Source: an uncultured bacterium (GTDB lineage: Bacteria; Cyanobacteriota; Vampirovibrionia; Gastranaerophilales; Gastranaerophilaceae). Taken from it: 5,141 bases of DNA. Position numbers and translations under genes: made by a program. The stretch lies in the NCBI GenBank assembly GCA_945910925.1, contig CAMDZX010000125.1, forward strand, positions 1 to 5,141, read 5' to 3'. A model generated the notes under the pieces. The model did no database searches. It saw only the letters and a list, made by a program, of their open reading frames with translations, and was not told the origin of the DNA. This document shows, piece after piece, positions 1 to 5,057 of this stretch; within the stretch, counting starts at the first letter, position 1; each line of letters starts with the position of its first letter.

Positions 1-591
1 AAAATGGTTACAAGATTCACATTTCATTCCGTAAGGACATCTGAAACAATAAGGGAACGGAACAAAGTGTGCGCGGTCGCCAAAGTGACCGTATTTTTCT
101 CTGTATCTGAAGCTTGATGTAACTGCGGTTGCACCGACGGTTCTTCCGTGATATCCGCCTTGAAACGCAAACATCCCGTTTCTGTGAGTGTAATTTCTAA
201 CAATCTTTATTGCATCTTCTGTTGCTTGAGCGCCGCCAACATTAAAATGAACACGACCTTTTTTACCAAAACGTTCATAATTCAAATCTGCAATCTTTTT
301 AGATAGCAAAACTTTATAATCATATAAGAACTTAGGAGTCAGATGAGGTAATGTATTCATTTGGTCCATTACTGCATTCATTACTCTCTTATTTTTGTAT
401 CCGAAATTACAAGATGCGTACCACATTTGCAAATCCAAGAACGGAATGTCTTTTGAATCATACATATAAGAGCCTTCACATCCTCTAAAAACTTTTGGGT
501 TTTCAGAATAATGAACAGTATCGCCCCAAGAACAATATTCGTTGTCTAACTGTTTAATTTCCTCATCAGATATTAAATCCAAGTCCATCAT
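1..591 (-). CDS. Class III PLP-dependent aminotransferase, GABA/acetylornithine aminotransferase-like (partial: N-terminal 197 residues)
   Basis: The reading frame is open from the ATG at 591 to the left edge, so only the N-terminal part (197 codons) is present. The large-domain start of a class III (subgroup II) aminotransferase is visible. Residues 117-131 form the phosphate-binding loop (FNVGGAQATEDAIK, usually S-G-x-E-A). Residues 143-151 are FQGGYHGRT, the family's F-x-x-x-Y-H-G-R/S-T motif, where the aromatic residue stacks on PLP. The catalytic Lys would lie beyond the edge. Residues 179-186 (FPYCFRCP) recall the PYCYRCPFG segment of prokaryotic 4-aminobutyrate aminotransferases. Four cysteines follow the pattern C182-x2-C185-x5-C191-x2-C194. 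The start is an ATG-ATG pair. The first ATG is chosen because a GAGG (601-604) lies 9 nt upstream. The gene overlaps the end of the HAD gene by 26 bp, so the two are co-transcribed and probably translationally coupled. The family assignment is firm. The amino-donor substrate (GABA, ornithine or another omega-amine) cannot be decided. Confidence 0.88.
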   Translation of the reverse strand, partial: MMDLDLISDEEIKQLDNEYCSWGDTVHYSENPKVFRGCEGSYMYDSKDIPFLDLQMWYASCNFGYKNKRVMNAVMDQMNTLPHLTPKFLYDYKVLLSKKIADLNYERFGKKGRVHFNVGGAQATEDAIKIVRNYTHRNGMFAFQGGYHGRTVGATAVTSSFRYREKYGHFGDRAHFVPFPYCFRCPYGMKCESCNHF

Positions 592-1219
592 AATTTACTA
601 CCTCTTTATAAGTCTTATATTCGATACATCTAATTTCTTCTTTTCTACAATAGTTCAAAAGAGTTGATTTTGCAAATAAATAATCAGCCTTATCTGCTAC
701 ACAAATGTCAGAAGTGCCGTCCCCCACATAATAAATTTGTTTGTATTTTGTTCTTAAATTTTTAACGGTATTACATTTACAAGTGCCTGAAACCTTCTTG
801 CATAGAGGGTTTTTGTTTGGGTAGGTTATTATAAATTCCCCGTTTTGAAATTCTCCATGGTTGGATATTACCTCTACATTTTTAATGTTACTTTTTTGTA
901 AAATTTTTTTAATAAAGTAATCAATGCCGTCACTTAAAATTACAAAATCAATATTATTTTTTAATCTTATTTCATTAAATTCTTTAAAATGCTCATCAAT
1001 TTGTATTGTGTCTAAAAAATCATCAATCATTTTAGGAGAAATGTTTGGAACTAAGTTGAATTGTTTGGTTAAACATTCTGCCGAACCTATGTCTCCTCGT
1101 TCCCACATAGCCTCAAGCTCTAACCACTCTACATCCGCATATGTTTTTAAAAATGTTGATAAAGTGTCTTGTTTTGTGATTGTGCCGTCAAAATCGCTTA
1201 CTATTATTTTTTCTTTCAT
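566..1219 (-). CDS. HAD-superfamily phosphatase, MtnX/phosphoserine phosphatase-like
   Basis: This 217-residue protein is a cytosolic HAD subfamily IB phosphatase. Motif I is D9-F-D11-G-T13 (nucleophile and general acid/base Asp). Motif II is S96 in VILSDG. Motif IV is G166-D167-G-T-S-D171, which binds Mg2+. A Lys near 153-159 would serve as motif III. Residues 14-90 form a helical cap. The overall plan resembles Bacillus MtnX (2-hydroxy-3-keto-5-methylthiopentenyl-1-phosphate phosphatase of methionine salvage): similar length, a Cys-containing loop (C140, C147, C149) before the motif III region, and a C-terminal segment of the type FAxxxLLNxCR. No other methionine-salvage gene is in the window, so the substrate is uncertain; phosphoserine or another small phosphomonoester is possible. 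Its last 26 bp overlap the downstream aminotransferase, suggesting linked steps on an amine or amino-acid substrate. There is no Shine-Dalgarno before ATG 1219; a -10-like TACAAT ends 6 nt upstream. Confidence 0.87.
   Translation of the reverse strand: MKEKIIVSDFDGTITKQDTLSTFLKTYADVEWLELEAMWERGDIGSAECLTKQFNLVPNISPKMIDDFLDTIQIDEHFKEFNEIRLKNNIDFVILSDGIDYFIKKILQKSNIKNVEVISNHGEFQNGEFIITYPNKNPLCKKVSGTCKCNTVKNLRTKYKQIYYVGDGTSDICVADKADYLFAKSTLLNYCRKEEIRCIEYKTYKEVVNYDGLGFNI
601..604 (-). promoter_or_regulatory. Shine-Dalgarno sequence of the aminotransferase gene, inside the upstream HAD gene
   Basis: On the minus strand GAGG lies 9 nt before the first ATG (591). It sits within the last codons of the HAD phosphatase gene. 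This supports the 591 start and translation of the second gene from a shared transcript. Confidence 0.6.
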
Positions 1220-1225
1220 TTAATT

Positions 1226-1255
1226 ATTGTATCATGAGTTATTTTTATTTTATAA
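1226..1255 (-). promoter_or_regulatory. Candidate sigma70-type promoter for the HAD/aminotransferase operon
   Basis: On the minus strand TACAAT (1226-1231, 5 of 6 matches to the -10 consensus) follows a weak -35 TTATAA (1250-1255, 3 of 6) with an 18-nt spacer. The -10 ends 6 nt before the ATG, so transcription would begin at or next to the start codon. AT-richness makes chance matches likely; the case rests on position and on similar arrangements elsewhere in the window. Confidence 0.35.
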
Positions 1256-1256
1256 T
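1227..1256 (+). promoter_or_regulatory. Candidate sigma70-type promoter for wecB
   Basis: A perfect -10 TATAAT (1251-1256) follows TTGTAT (1227-1232, 4 of 6 matches to TTGACA) with an 18-nt spacer. The -10 ends 8 nt before the wecB ATG, so the expected transcription start falls at or just before the start codon. The -35 occupies almost the same bases as the -10 of the opposing HAD promoter, so the two promoters should compete. Confidence 0.5.
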
Positions 1257-1264
1257 TAATAATT

Positions 1265-2383
1265 ATGAAGACGATTATTTTTATATTTGGAACAAGACCT
1301 GAGATAATAAAACTCGCACCGGTCATATTAGAGCTTAAAAAATTTCCGCAGGATTACAATGTTATTATTTGTAATACAGAGCAACAAAAAGAACTTTCAA
1401 ATCAAACACTTGCATATTTTGGTTTAAAAGCCGATATAAACTTGGATTGTATGCGTGAAAACCAATCATTGGCAGGTGTGCAGACAAAAATCTTAACTTC
1501 GTTGGATGAAGTATTTAACAATAACGATATAGATGCCGCTATTGTTCAAGGTGATACAATGACGGTTTTGTGCGGAGCTTTGACTGCATTCTACCATAGA
1601 GTTCCAGTTTATCATGTCGAAGCAGGTTTACGTTCTTATGATATTTATGAACCGTTTCCTGAAGAAGTTATGCGTCAGATGACAAGCAGAGTTGCAGATA
1701 TTCACTTTGCGCCGACGATTGTTAATAAGGAAGCCCTTTTAAAAGAAAATATTTCCGAAGATAAAATCCACATTGTTGGTAATACGGTTATAGATGCTTT
1801 GTTCTGTCTTTCTGATGATGTTATTGAACAATCGAAGAAATTTTTTGAAGATAACAATATTAAAATTGATGATAAACTTGTATTGATTACCGCACATAGA
1901 CGTGAGAATCATGGAGAAAGAATAGATAGGATTATTGATGCAATATCTTATCTTGCAGAAAAATATTCTGACCATACGTTTGTAATTCCTGTTCATCCTA
2001 ATCCGAACGTAAAAAACAAAATCCATGACAGATTGGGAAAATTTGAGAATATCAAACTTTTAAAACCTTTGGATTATCCGTATCTTGTTTATTTGCAAAA
2101 ACATGCAAAACTTATTCTGACAGATTCAGGCGGGATACAAGAGGAAGCACCGTCTTTTGCGTGCCCGACTCTTGTGATGCGTTATGAAACAGAACGTAAA
2201 GAAGGTATTGAGGCAGGTGTTTCGGTCTTGGTCGGTGCGGATTATGATAAAATTTTGGCATATAGTGAGGGTATTCTTTCCAAAGAAAAATCTCAAACAA
2301 GATTAAAGGCACAAAACCCATACGGTGACGGAACCGCATCAAAACAAATCCAAGAAATTATTCGTGCCAATTTATTAAGGTAA
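1265..2383 (+). CDS. wecB: UDP-N-acetylglucosamine 2-epimerase (non-hydrolysing)
   Basis: The enzyme interconverts UDP-GlcNAc and UDP-ManNAc in the cytosol, supplying ManNAc units for surface polysaccharides or teichoic acid linkage units. The 372-residue length is normal, and the GT-B-like two-domain fold is recognisable throughout. The N-terminal motif is GTRPEIIKLAPV (9-20). Candidate catalytic residues are D97 (in VQGDT), E119 (in HVEAGLRS), E133 (in PFPEE) and H211 (in ITAHRREN). The C-terminal nucleotide site holds H244 (PVHPNPNV), S288-G-G (LTDSGGIQEE, 285-294) and R311 (ETERKEGIEAG). Two places depart from the usual motif: TEQQ at 38-41, where TGQH or TAQH is common, and RYETERKE at 306-313, where R-x-T-T-E-R-P-E is common. 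The start is ATG 1265, which gives the canonical N-terminus; no Shine-Dalgarno precedes it. The gene ends in a TAATAA double stop. It stands alone, with no polysaccharide genes beside it, so the pathway it feeds is unknown. Also named mnaA in Gram-positives. Confidence 0.95.
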   Translation: MKTIIFIFGTRPEIIKLAPVILELKKFPQDYNVIICNTEQQKELSNQTLAYFGLKADINLDCMRENQSLAGVQTKILTSLDEVFNNNDIDAAIVQGDTMTVLCGALTAFYHRVPVYHVEAGLRSYDIYEPFPEEVMRQMTSRVADIHFAPTIVNKEALLKENISEDKIHIVGNTVIDALFCLSDDVIEQSKKFFEDNNIKIDDKLVLITAHRRENHGERIDRIIDAISYLAEKYSDHTFVIPVHPNPNVKNKIHDRLGKFENIKLLKPLDYPYLVYLQKHAKLILTDSGGIQEEAPSFACPTLVMRYETERKEGIEAGVSVLVGADYDKILAYSEGILSKEKSQTRLKAQNPYGDGTASKQIQEIIRANLLR

Positions 2384-2389
2384 TAAGAG

Positions 2390-3136
2390 TTAGAAATGTC
2401 TTTCTGTCGGGTTTATTAAAACTTGCGAAAGTTTTTCTGCTCCTTCAAACCCTCTTTTGGATAGTATTTCTGATGCTTTTTGGTTGTCATATTTTACAAA
2501 TTTATGTTCGAGAGAAAATTCACCGTTATTAATTTCTATAATCAAATAACAAGATTTAGGCTCCTCTGTAAACGGACGTCCTACACTTCCGACATTGACA
2601 ACGGTTTTTCTGTTTGTTGTTTGAAAACCGCACGGTATATGCGTATGACCGCATAGAATTATATCTGTATCGCAATCTTTTACCATTTCTTCAACATCAT
2701 TTAAGGGGGTAGTCGGAAGAATATCTTCATTATTACGTCGTGGAGAACCATGTACAAGAAGGATTTTTATATTACCTTCTTCTAACAGTTTTGTTGCAGG
2801 TAAATTTTTCAAAAAGTCTTTTTGACTATTGCTAAGTATTTTTACATCATCTTTCAAAGCATTTGCCATAATTGGTGCTCCTGCATTTTTTAATGTGTTA
2901 TATAAATCATTTGAGTATTCGGCAATCATTTTGTCGGTATTCCCTTGAATCATTTCAACATTATTTTCTTTAAAAAGATTCATACAACAATCAACAGTTA
3001 CAACAGGTTCAGGGCCTGCAAGAGCATAATCTCCCAGAAAGAATATTTTGTCGCATTGATTCTTTTTTATATCTTCAAGTACTGAATTTAGAGCAGTCAT
3101 GTTTCCGTGAATATCTGATAAAATTGCTATTTTCAT
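2390..3136 (-). CDS. Calcineurin-like metallophosphoesterase, YfcE/MJ0936-type
   Basis: This 248-residue protein has the complete dinuclear-metal site of the Metallophos_2 family: D8-x-H10 (SDIHGN), G35-D36 (LGDYA), G65-N66-T-D (GNTD), H129 (VHGS) and G163-H164-T-H166 (GHTH). N181-x-GSVGRP (181-188) is the conserved strand-turn that follows. Proteins of this type hydrolyse phosphodiesters or phosphomonoesters in the cytosol with Mn2+ or similar metals; the physiological substrate is usually unknown and cannot be read here. The protein is longer than the roughly 180-residue YfcE; the extra is an insertion around 70-125 and a C-terminal tail, as in the larger serine/threonine phosphatase-like members. 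The start at ATG 3136 is chosen because GAGGAG sits 6 nt upstream and the protein then begins MKIAILSDIHGN, as is standard. A TTG at 3157 in the same frame would translate through that Shine-Dalgarno. The gene faces wecB tail to tail (6-bp gap) and is divergent from ispG. Confidence 0.9.
   Translation of the reverse strand: MKIAILSDIHGNMTALNSVLEDIKKNQCDKIFFLGDYALAGPEPVVTVDCCMNLFKENNVEMIQGNTDKMIAEYSNDLYNTLKNAGAPIMANALKDDVKILSNSQKDFLKNLPATKLLEEGNIKILLVHGSPRRNNEDILPTTPLNDVEEMVKDCDTDIILCGHTHIPCGFQTTNRKTVVNVGSVGRPFTEEPKSCYLIIEINNGEFSLEHKFVKYDNQKASEILSKRGFEGAEKLSQVLINPTERHF
2418..2435 (+). terminator. Possible weak hairpin terminator for wecB, inside the opposing gene
   Basis: AAAACTT (2418-2424) and AAGTTTT (2429-2435) form a perfect 7-bp stem closed by GCGA, a GNRA-type tetraloop. 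It lies 35 nt after the wecB stop. The stem has only one G-C pair and the T-run largely belongs to the stem itself, so termination strength is doubtful. It overlaps the 3' coding part of the phosphoesterase gene. Confidence 0.2.
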
Positions 3137-3158
3137 TTTTTTCTCCTCGTTGTACAAT
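3130..3158 (+). promoter_or_regulatory. Candidate promoter of ispG
   Basis: TACAAT (3153-3158, 5 of 6 matches to the -10 consensus) follows TTTTCA (3130-3135, 4 of 6) with a 17-nt spacer. The -10 ends 7 nt before ATG 3166, which predicts a leaderless transcript. The element overlaps the start codon and Shine-Dalgarno of the opposing phosphoesterase gene. Confidence 0.4.
3143..3148 (-). promoter_or_regulatory. Strong Shine-Dalgarno of the phosphoesterase gene
   Basis: On the minus strand GAGGAG lies 6 nt before ATG 3136. It fixes this start in preference to the in-frame TTG at 3157. It shows that this genome uses ordinary Shine-Dalgarno initiation at some genes. Confidence 0.75.
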
Positions 3159-3160
3159 TA

Positions 3161-3189
3161 ATTATATGATAAAAAGACGAAACTCTAAA
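3161..3189 (-). promoter_or_regulatory. Candidate promoter of the phosphoesterase gene
   Basis: On the minus strand a perfect -10 TATAAT (3161-3166) follows TTTAGA (3184-3189, 4 of 6 matches to TTGACA) with a 17-nt spacer. Transcription would start near 3153-3155, leaving a leader of about 17-19 nt that contains the Shine-Dalgarno. The -10 includes the first base of the ispG start codon, and the -35 lies within ispG. Confidence 0.35.
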
Positions 3190-4233
3190 CAAATTTGTAT
3201 AGGTGATGTAAAAATAGGCGGCGGAGCGCCTGTATCCGTGCAATCTATGTGTAATACGGATACAAGAGATGTTGAGGCAACGGTTCGTCAGATAAAAGAA
3301 TTTGCCGATGCCGGTTGTGAAATTGCAAGACTTGCCGTGTTGAATAAAGATGCCGCTGATGCAATAAAAGAAATTGTTAAAAAAACTGATATTCCGTTAG
3401 TTGCAGATATACATTTTGATTATAGGCTTGCTGTTCAATGTATAGAAAACGGAATTCATTCTCTCAGAATAAATCCGGGTAATATTGGTAAACGTGAACA
3501 TACGGAAAAGGTAGTTTCGCTTGCTAAGACTAACAATGTGCCGATACGAATTGGTATTAATGCGGGTTCTTTGGAAAAAGAACTAAAAGTTCGTGAAGAT
3601 ATGACTCTTGCCGAAAAAATGGTTGAGAGTGCAATGAGGCACATTAGAATTTTAGAAGATTTGAACTACGATACTATGAAAATTTCGTTAAAATCTTCGG
3701 ATGTCATGACGACGATTGAGGCATATCGTTTGATGGCACAAAAGGTTGATTACCCGCTGCATGTCGGAGTAACGGAAGCAGGAACTTTGAAGGGCGGATT
3801 AATAAAATCTTCTGTCGGTATCGGTACACTTTTAGCGGAAGGAATAGGGGATACAATACGAGTTTCTCTGACCGAAAACCCTATTGAAGAAGTATATGCA
3901 GGATGGGGAATTTTGAAATCTTTAGGACTCCGTGAACGAGGTGTAAATTTTGTTTCTTGCCCGACTTGTGGAAGAACTCAGATTGATTTAATCGGACTTG
4001 CTAAACGTGTAGAAGAACGCTTTAAAAATTTAGATTTACCTATAACAATTGCAACTATGGGTTGTCCTGTCAACGGTCCGGGAGAAGCATCTCATGCAGA
4101 TTATGGGATTGCAGGTGCAATCGGCGAGGGTTATATTTTCAAAAAAGGTGAAATTTTAAAACGTGTTCCGGAATCGGAACTGTTGAATGAGTTAGAAAAA
4201 ACTATTCAATCAGATTTCCCTAATGTGTTGTAG
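3166..4233 (+). CDS. ispG: 4-hydroxy-3-methylbut-2-enyl diphosphate synthase (MEP pathway)
   Basis: IspG (GcpE) converts 2-C-methyl-D-erythritol 2,4-cyclodiphosphate to HMBPP, the penultimate step of isoprenoid precursor synthesis. It acts in the cytosol and receives electrons from flavodoxin or ferredoxin. The 355-residue protein has the TIM-barrel domain (about 1-255; motifs SVQSM at 24-28, VADIHFDYRLA at 79-89, RINPGNIG at 101-108, IRIGINAGSLE at 127-137) and the C-terminal [4Fe-4S] domain. The cluster ligands are C265 and C268 in SCPTCGR and C300 in GCPVNGPGE; E307 is the conserved fourth ligand. It is the short two-domain form found in most bacteria, without the extra domain of the plant-type enzyme, and resembles Firmicutes sequences. 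ATG 3166 gives the standard MIKRRNSKQICIG start. A TTG at 3124 would add 14 residues with no resemblance to the family. No Shine-Dalgarno precedes the ATG. The gene is monocistronic; no other MEP gene is nearby. Confidence 0.97.
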   Translation: MIKRRNSKQICIGDVKIGGGAPVSVQSMCNTDTRDVEATVRQIKEFADAGCEIARLAVLNKDAADAIKEIVKKTDIPLVADIHFDYRLAVQCIENGIHSLRINPGNIGKREHTEKVVSLAKTNNVPIRIGINAGSLEKELKVREDMTLAEKMVESAMRHIRILEDLNYDTMKISLKSSDVMTTIEAYRLMAQKVDYPLHVGVTEAGTLKGGLIKSSVGIGTLLAEGIGDTIRVSLTENPIEEVYAGWGILKSLGLRERGVNFVSCPTCGRTQIDLIGLAKRVEERFKNLDLPITIATMGCPVNGPGEASHADYGIAGAIGEGYIFKKGEILKRVPESELLNELEKTIQSDFPNVL

Positions 4234-4353
4234 TTGTTTGGTTGATAATAGGATTTGAATTTTTAGGGTAAGAAATGAAAACTTTTTTATATTAACTATA
4301 ATTTTATTCTTCTTCCTCTTGCTATATTTTTTGATATTTGTTAGTATTCAAAT
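4234..4353. other. Intergenic gap between ispG and the HEPN/MNT module
   Basis: This 120-bp stretch is very AT-rich. I see no coding frame beyond a six-codon ATG frame, no convincing G+C-rich hairpin with a T-run for ispG, and no RNA gene. A pyrimidine run (about 4308-4322) precedes the likely promoter of the next gene. Confidence 0.5.
4319..4347 (+). promoter_or_regulatory. Candidate promoter of the HEPN/MNT operon
   Basis: TTGCTA (4319-4324, 4 of 6 matches to TTGACA) and TAGTAT (4342-4347, 4 of 6 matches to TATAAT) are separated by 17 nt. The -10 ends 6 nt before ATG 4354, repeating the spacing seen before the HAD, wecB and ispG genes. The individual hexamers are weak. Confidence 0.33.
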
Positions 4354-4752
4354 ATGTCCGGATTGCGAGAACGTATTGAAAATTTTAATAGAGCTTACGA
4401 AATATTTACAGACGCAGTTCAAGTGTATAAAAGTGACAAGAGTGCGGTGCTTATGCAAATGGCATTAATTCAGTCCTTTGAGATTTGTTTTGAACTTGCG
4501 TGGAATATTTTAAAAGACTATCTTTCAGTTAAAGCTGTTGAAGTATTTACTCCAAAGGATACCATAAAGTCAGCATTTAATGCTCAGATAATTATGAACG
4601 GGCAGATTTGGATAGATATGGCTAATGACAGAAATTTAAGTTCGTACGAATATAATATGGAAAAAGTAAACTTAATGCTTGAAAAAATTGGTAATGAGTA
4701 TGCAAATGAATTAACAGATTTCAATGAAAAAATAAAGGATTTTGATGAATAA
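4354..4752 (+). CDS. HI0074-family HEPN-type protein (nucleotidyltransferase substrate-binding / HepT-like), altered active site
   Basis: The 132-residue, all-helical protein matches the HI0074 family (NTase substrate-binding, HEPN fold). Recognisable segments are a charged first helix (RERIENFNRAYEIF, 5-18), IQSFEICFELAWNILKDYL (39-57), the TPKDTIKSAFNAQII segment (66-80) and GQIWIDMANDRN (83-94). In this family the last segment normally reads RNxxSHxY, the R-x4-H-x-Y motif of HEPN RNases. Here it reads R93-N-L-S-S-Y98-E-Y100, so the His is Tyr (codon TAC at 4645-4647, one transition from CAC). Related HepT proteins are RNA-cleaving toxins silenced when the partner MNT AMPylates the motif Tyr, which is kept as Y100. 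Loss of the His predicts an RNase-dead protein, or one with another role such as binding or presenting a substrate to the MNT. The gene overlaps the MNT gene by 8 bp. No Shine-Dalgarno precedes ATG 4354. Confidence 0.88.
   Translation: MSGLRERIENFNRAYEIFTDAVQVYKSDKSAVLMQMALIQSFEICFELAWNILKDYLSVKAVEVFTPKDTIKSAFNAQIIMNGQIWIDMANDRNLSSYEYNMEKVNLMLEKIGNEYANELTDFNEKIKDFDE
4734..4739 (+). promoter_or_regulatory. Shine-Dalgarno of the nucleotidyltransferase gene
   Basis: AAAGGA lies 5 nt before ATG 4745, inside the 3' end of the HEPN gene. It supports ATG 4745 rather than the in-frame TTG at 4742 as the start, and indicates coupled translation of the pair. Confidence 0.6.
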
Positions 4753-5053
4753 TTTCGGATTACCTGAGCGTACAATAGAAGAAATTACCGTATATTTTAA
4801 AACAAAACCTGAAATAGAATTGGTCAAGATTTTTGGTTCTCGTACAAAAGGAACATATCGAACAGGTTCGGATATTGATTTCGCAGTTTGGACAGATAAA
4901 CAAGATTCTTTCTTTAGAATTGCGGGAGAATTGGACGACTTGCCAACACCATATAAATTTGATGTGATAGATTACAAAAATCTCTCACACGAAGGAATGA
5001 AAAACAGTATAGATAGAGATGGAATTGTTTTTTATAAACGTGAAATTCTGTAG
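4745..5053 (+). CDS. Minimal nucleotidyltransferase (MNT), HI0073/MntA-like
   Basis: This 102-residue protein is a DNA polymerase beta-superfamily nucleotidyltransferase. The signature G31-S32-x10-D43-x-D45 (GSRTKGTYRTGSDID) gives the nucleotide-binding turn and the first two metal-binding aspartates. D73 in KFDVIDY is the likely third carboxylate. The C-terminus has the usual ending (IDRDGIVFYKREIL, 89-102). All visible catalytic residues are present, so it should be active. Characterised MntA-type partners act as antitoxins by transferring AMP to the motif tyrosine of a HEPN toxin; the HI0073/HI0074 pair itself forms a two-subunit nucleotidyltransferase of unknown substrate. The gene starts 8 bp before the HEPN stop (ATGAATAA overlap) with its own Shine-Dalgarno, so the two products are made together and probably form a complex. 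A toxin-antitoxin role is inferred from family and context and is weakened by the partner's altered active site. Confidence 0.9.
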   Translation: MNNFGLPERTIEEITVYFKTKPEIELVKIFGSRTKGTYRTGSDIDFAVWTDKQDSFFRIAGELDDLPTPYKFDVIDYKNLSHEGMKNSIDRDGIVFYKREIL

Positions 5054-5057
5054 TTTT

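Noticed and set aside
924..1223. Plus-strand open frame of 99 codons across the HAD gene
   Set aside because: It is the complement of a well-supported HAD phosphatase with all motifs; the translation has no recognisable domain and it lacks a good start context.
1739..2342. Two minus-strand open frames within wecB (1739-2026 and 2112-2342)
   Set aside because: Both are antisense to conserved wecB motifs, give unstructured, family-less translations and have no independent initiation signals.
3137..3157. TTG start for the phosphoesterase at 3157
   Set aside because: It would translate through the GAGGAG that serves ATG 3136, and family members begin at the MKIAILSD strand.
3124..3165. TTG-initiated 14-residue N-terminal extension of IspG
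   Set aside because: The extension would overlap the phosphoesterase start, has no Shine-Dalgarno and is unlike IspG N-termini; ATG 3166 gives the standard start.
3456..3644. Minus-strand open frame of 62 codons within ispG
   Set aside because: It is antisense to a strongly conserved part of ispG with no supporting features.
4275..4295. Six-codon ATG frame (MKTFLY) between ispG and the HEPN gene, as a leader peptide
   Set aside because: A purine-rich stretch precedes it, but there is no downstream attenuator-like hairpin pair and the length is within chance expectation.
4584..4775. Minus-strand open frame of 63 codons across the HEPN/MNT junction
   Set aside because: It lies opposite two recognised overlapping genes; the translation is low-complexity and hydrophobic by chance of AT-rich codons.
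4354..5053. Calling the HEPN/MNT pair a proven toxin-antitoxin system
   Set aside because: The HEPN RNase His is absent, so a functional RNase toxin cannot be assumed; only family membership and operon structure are supported.
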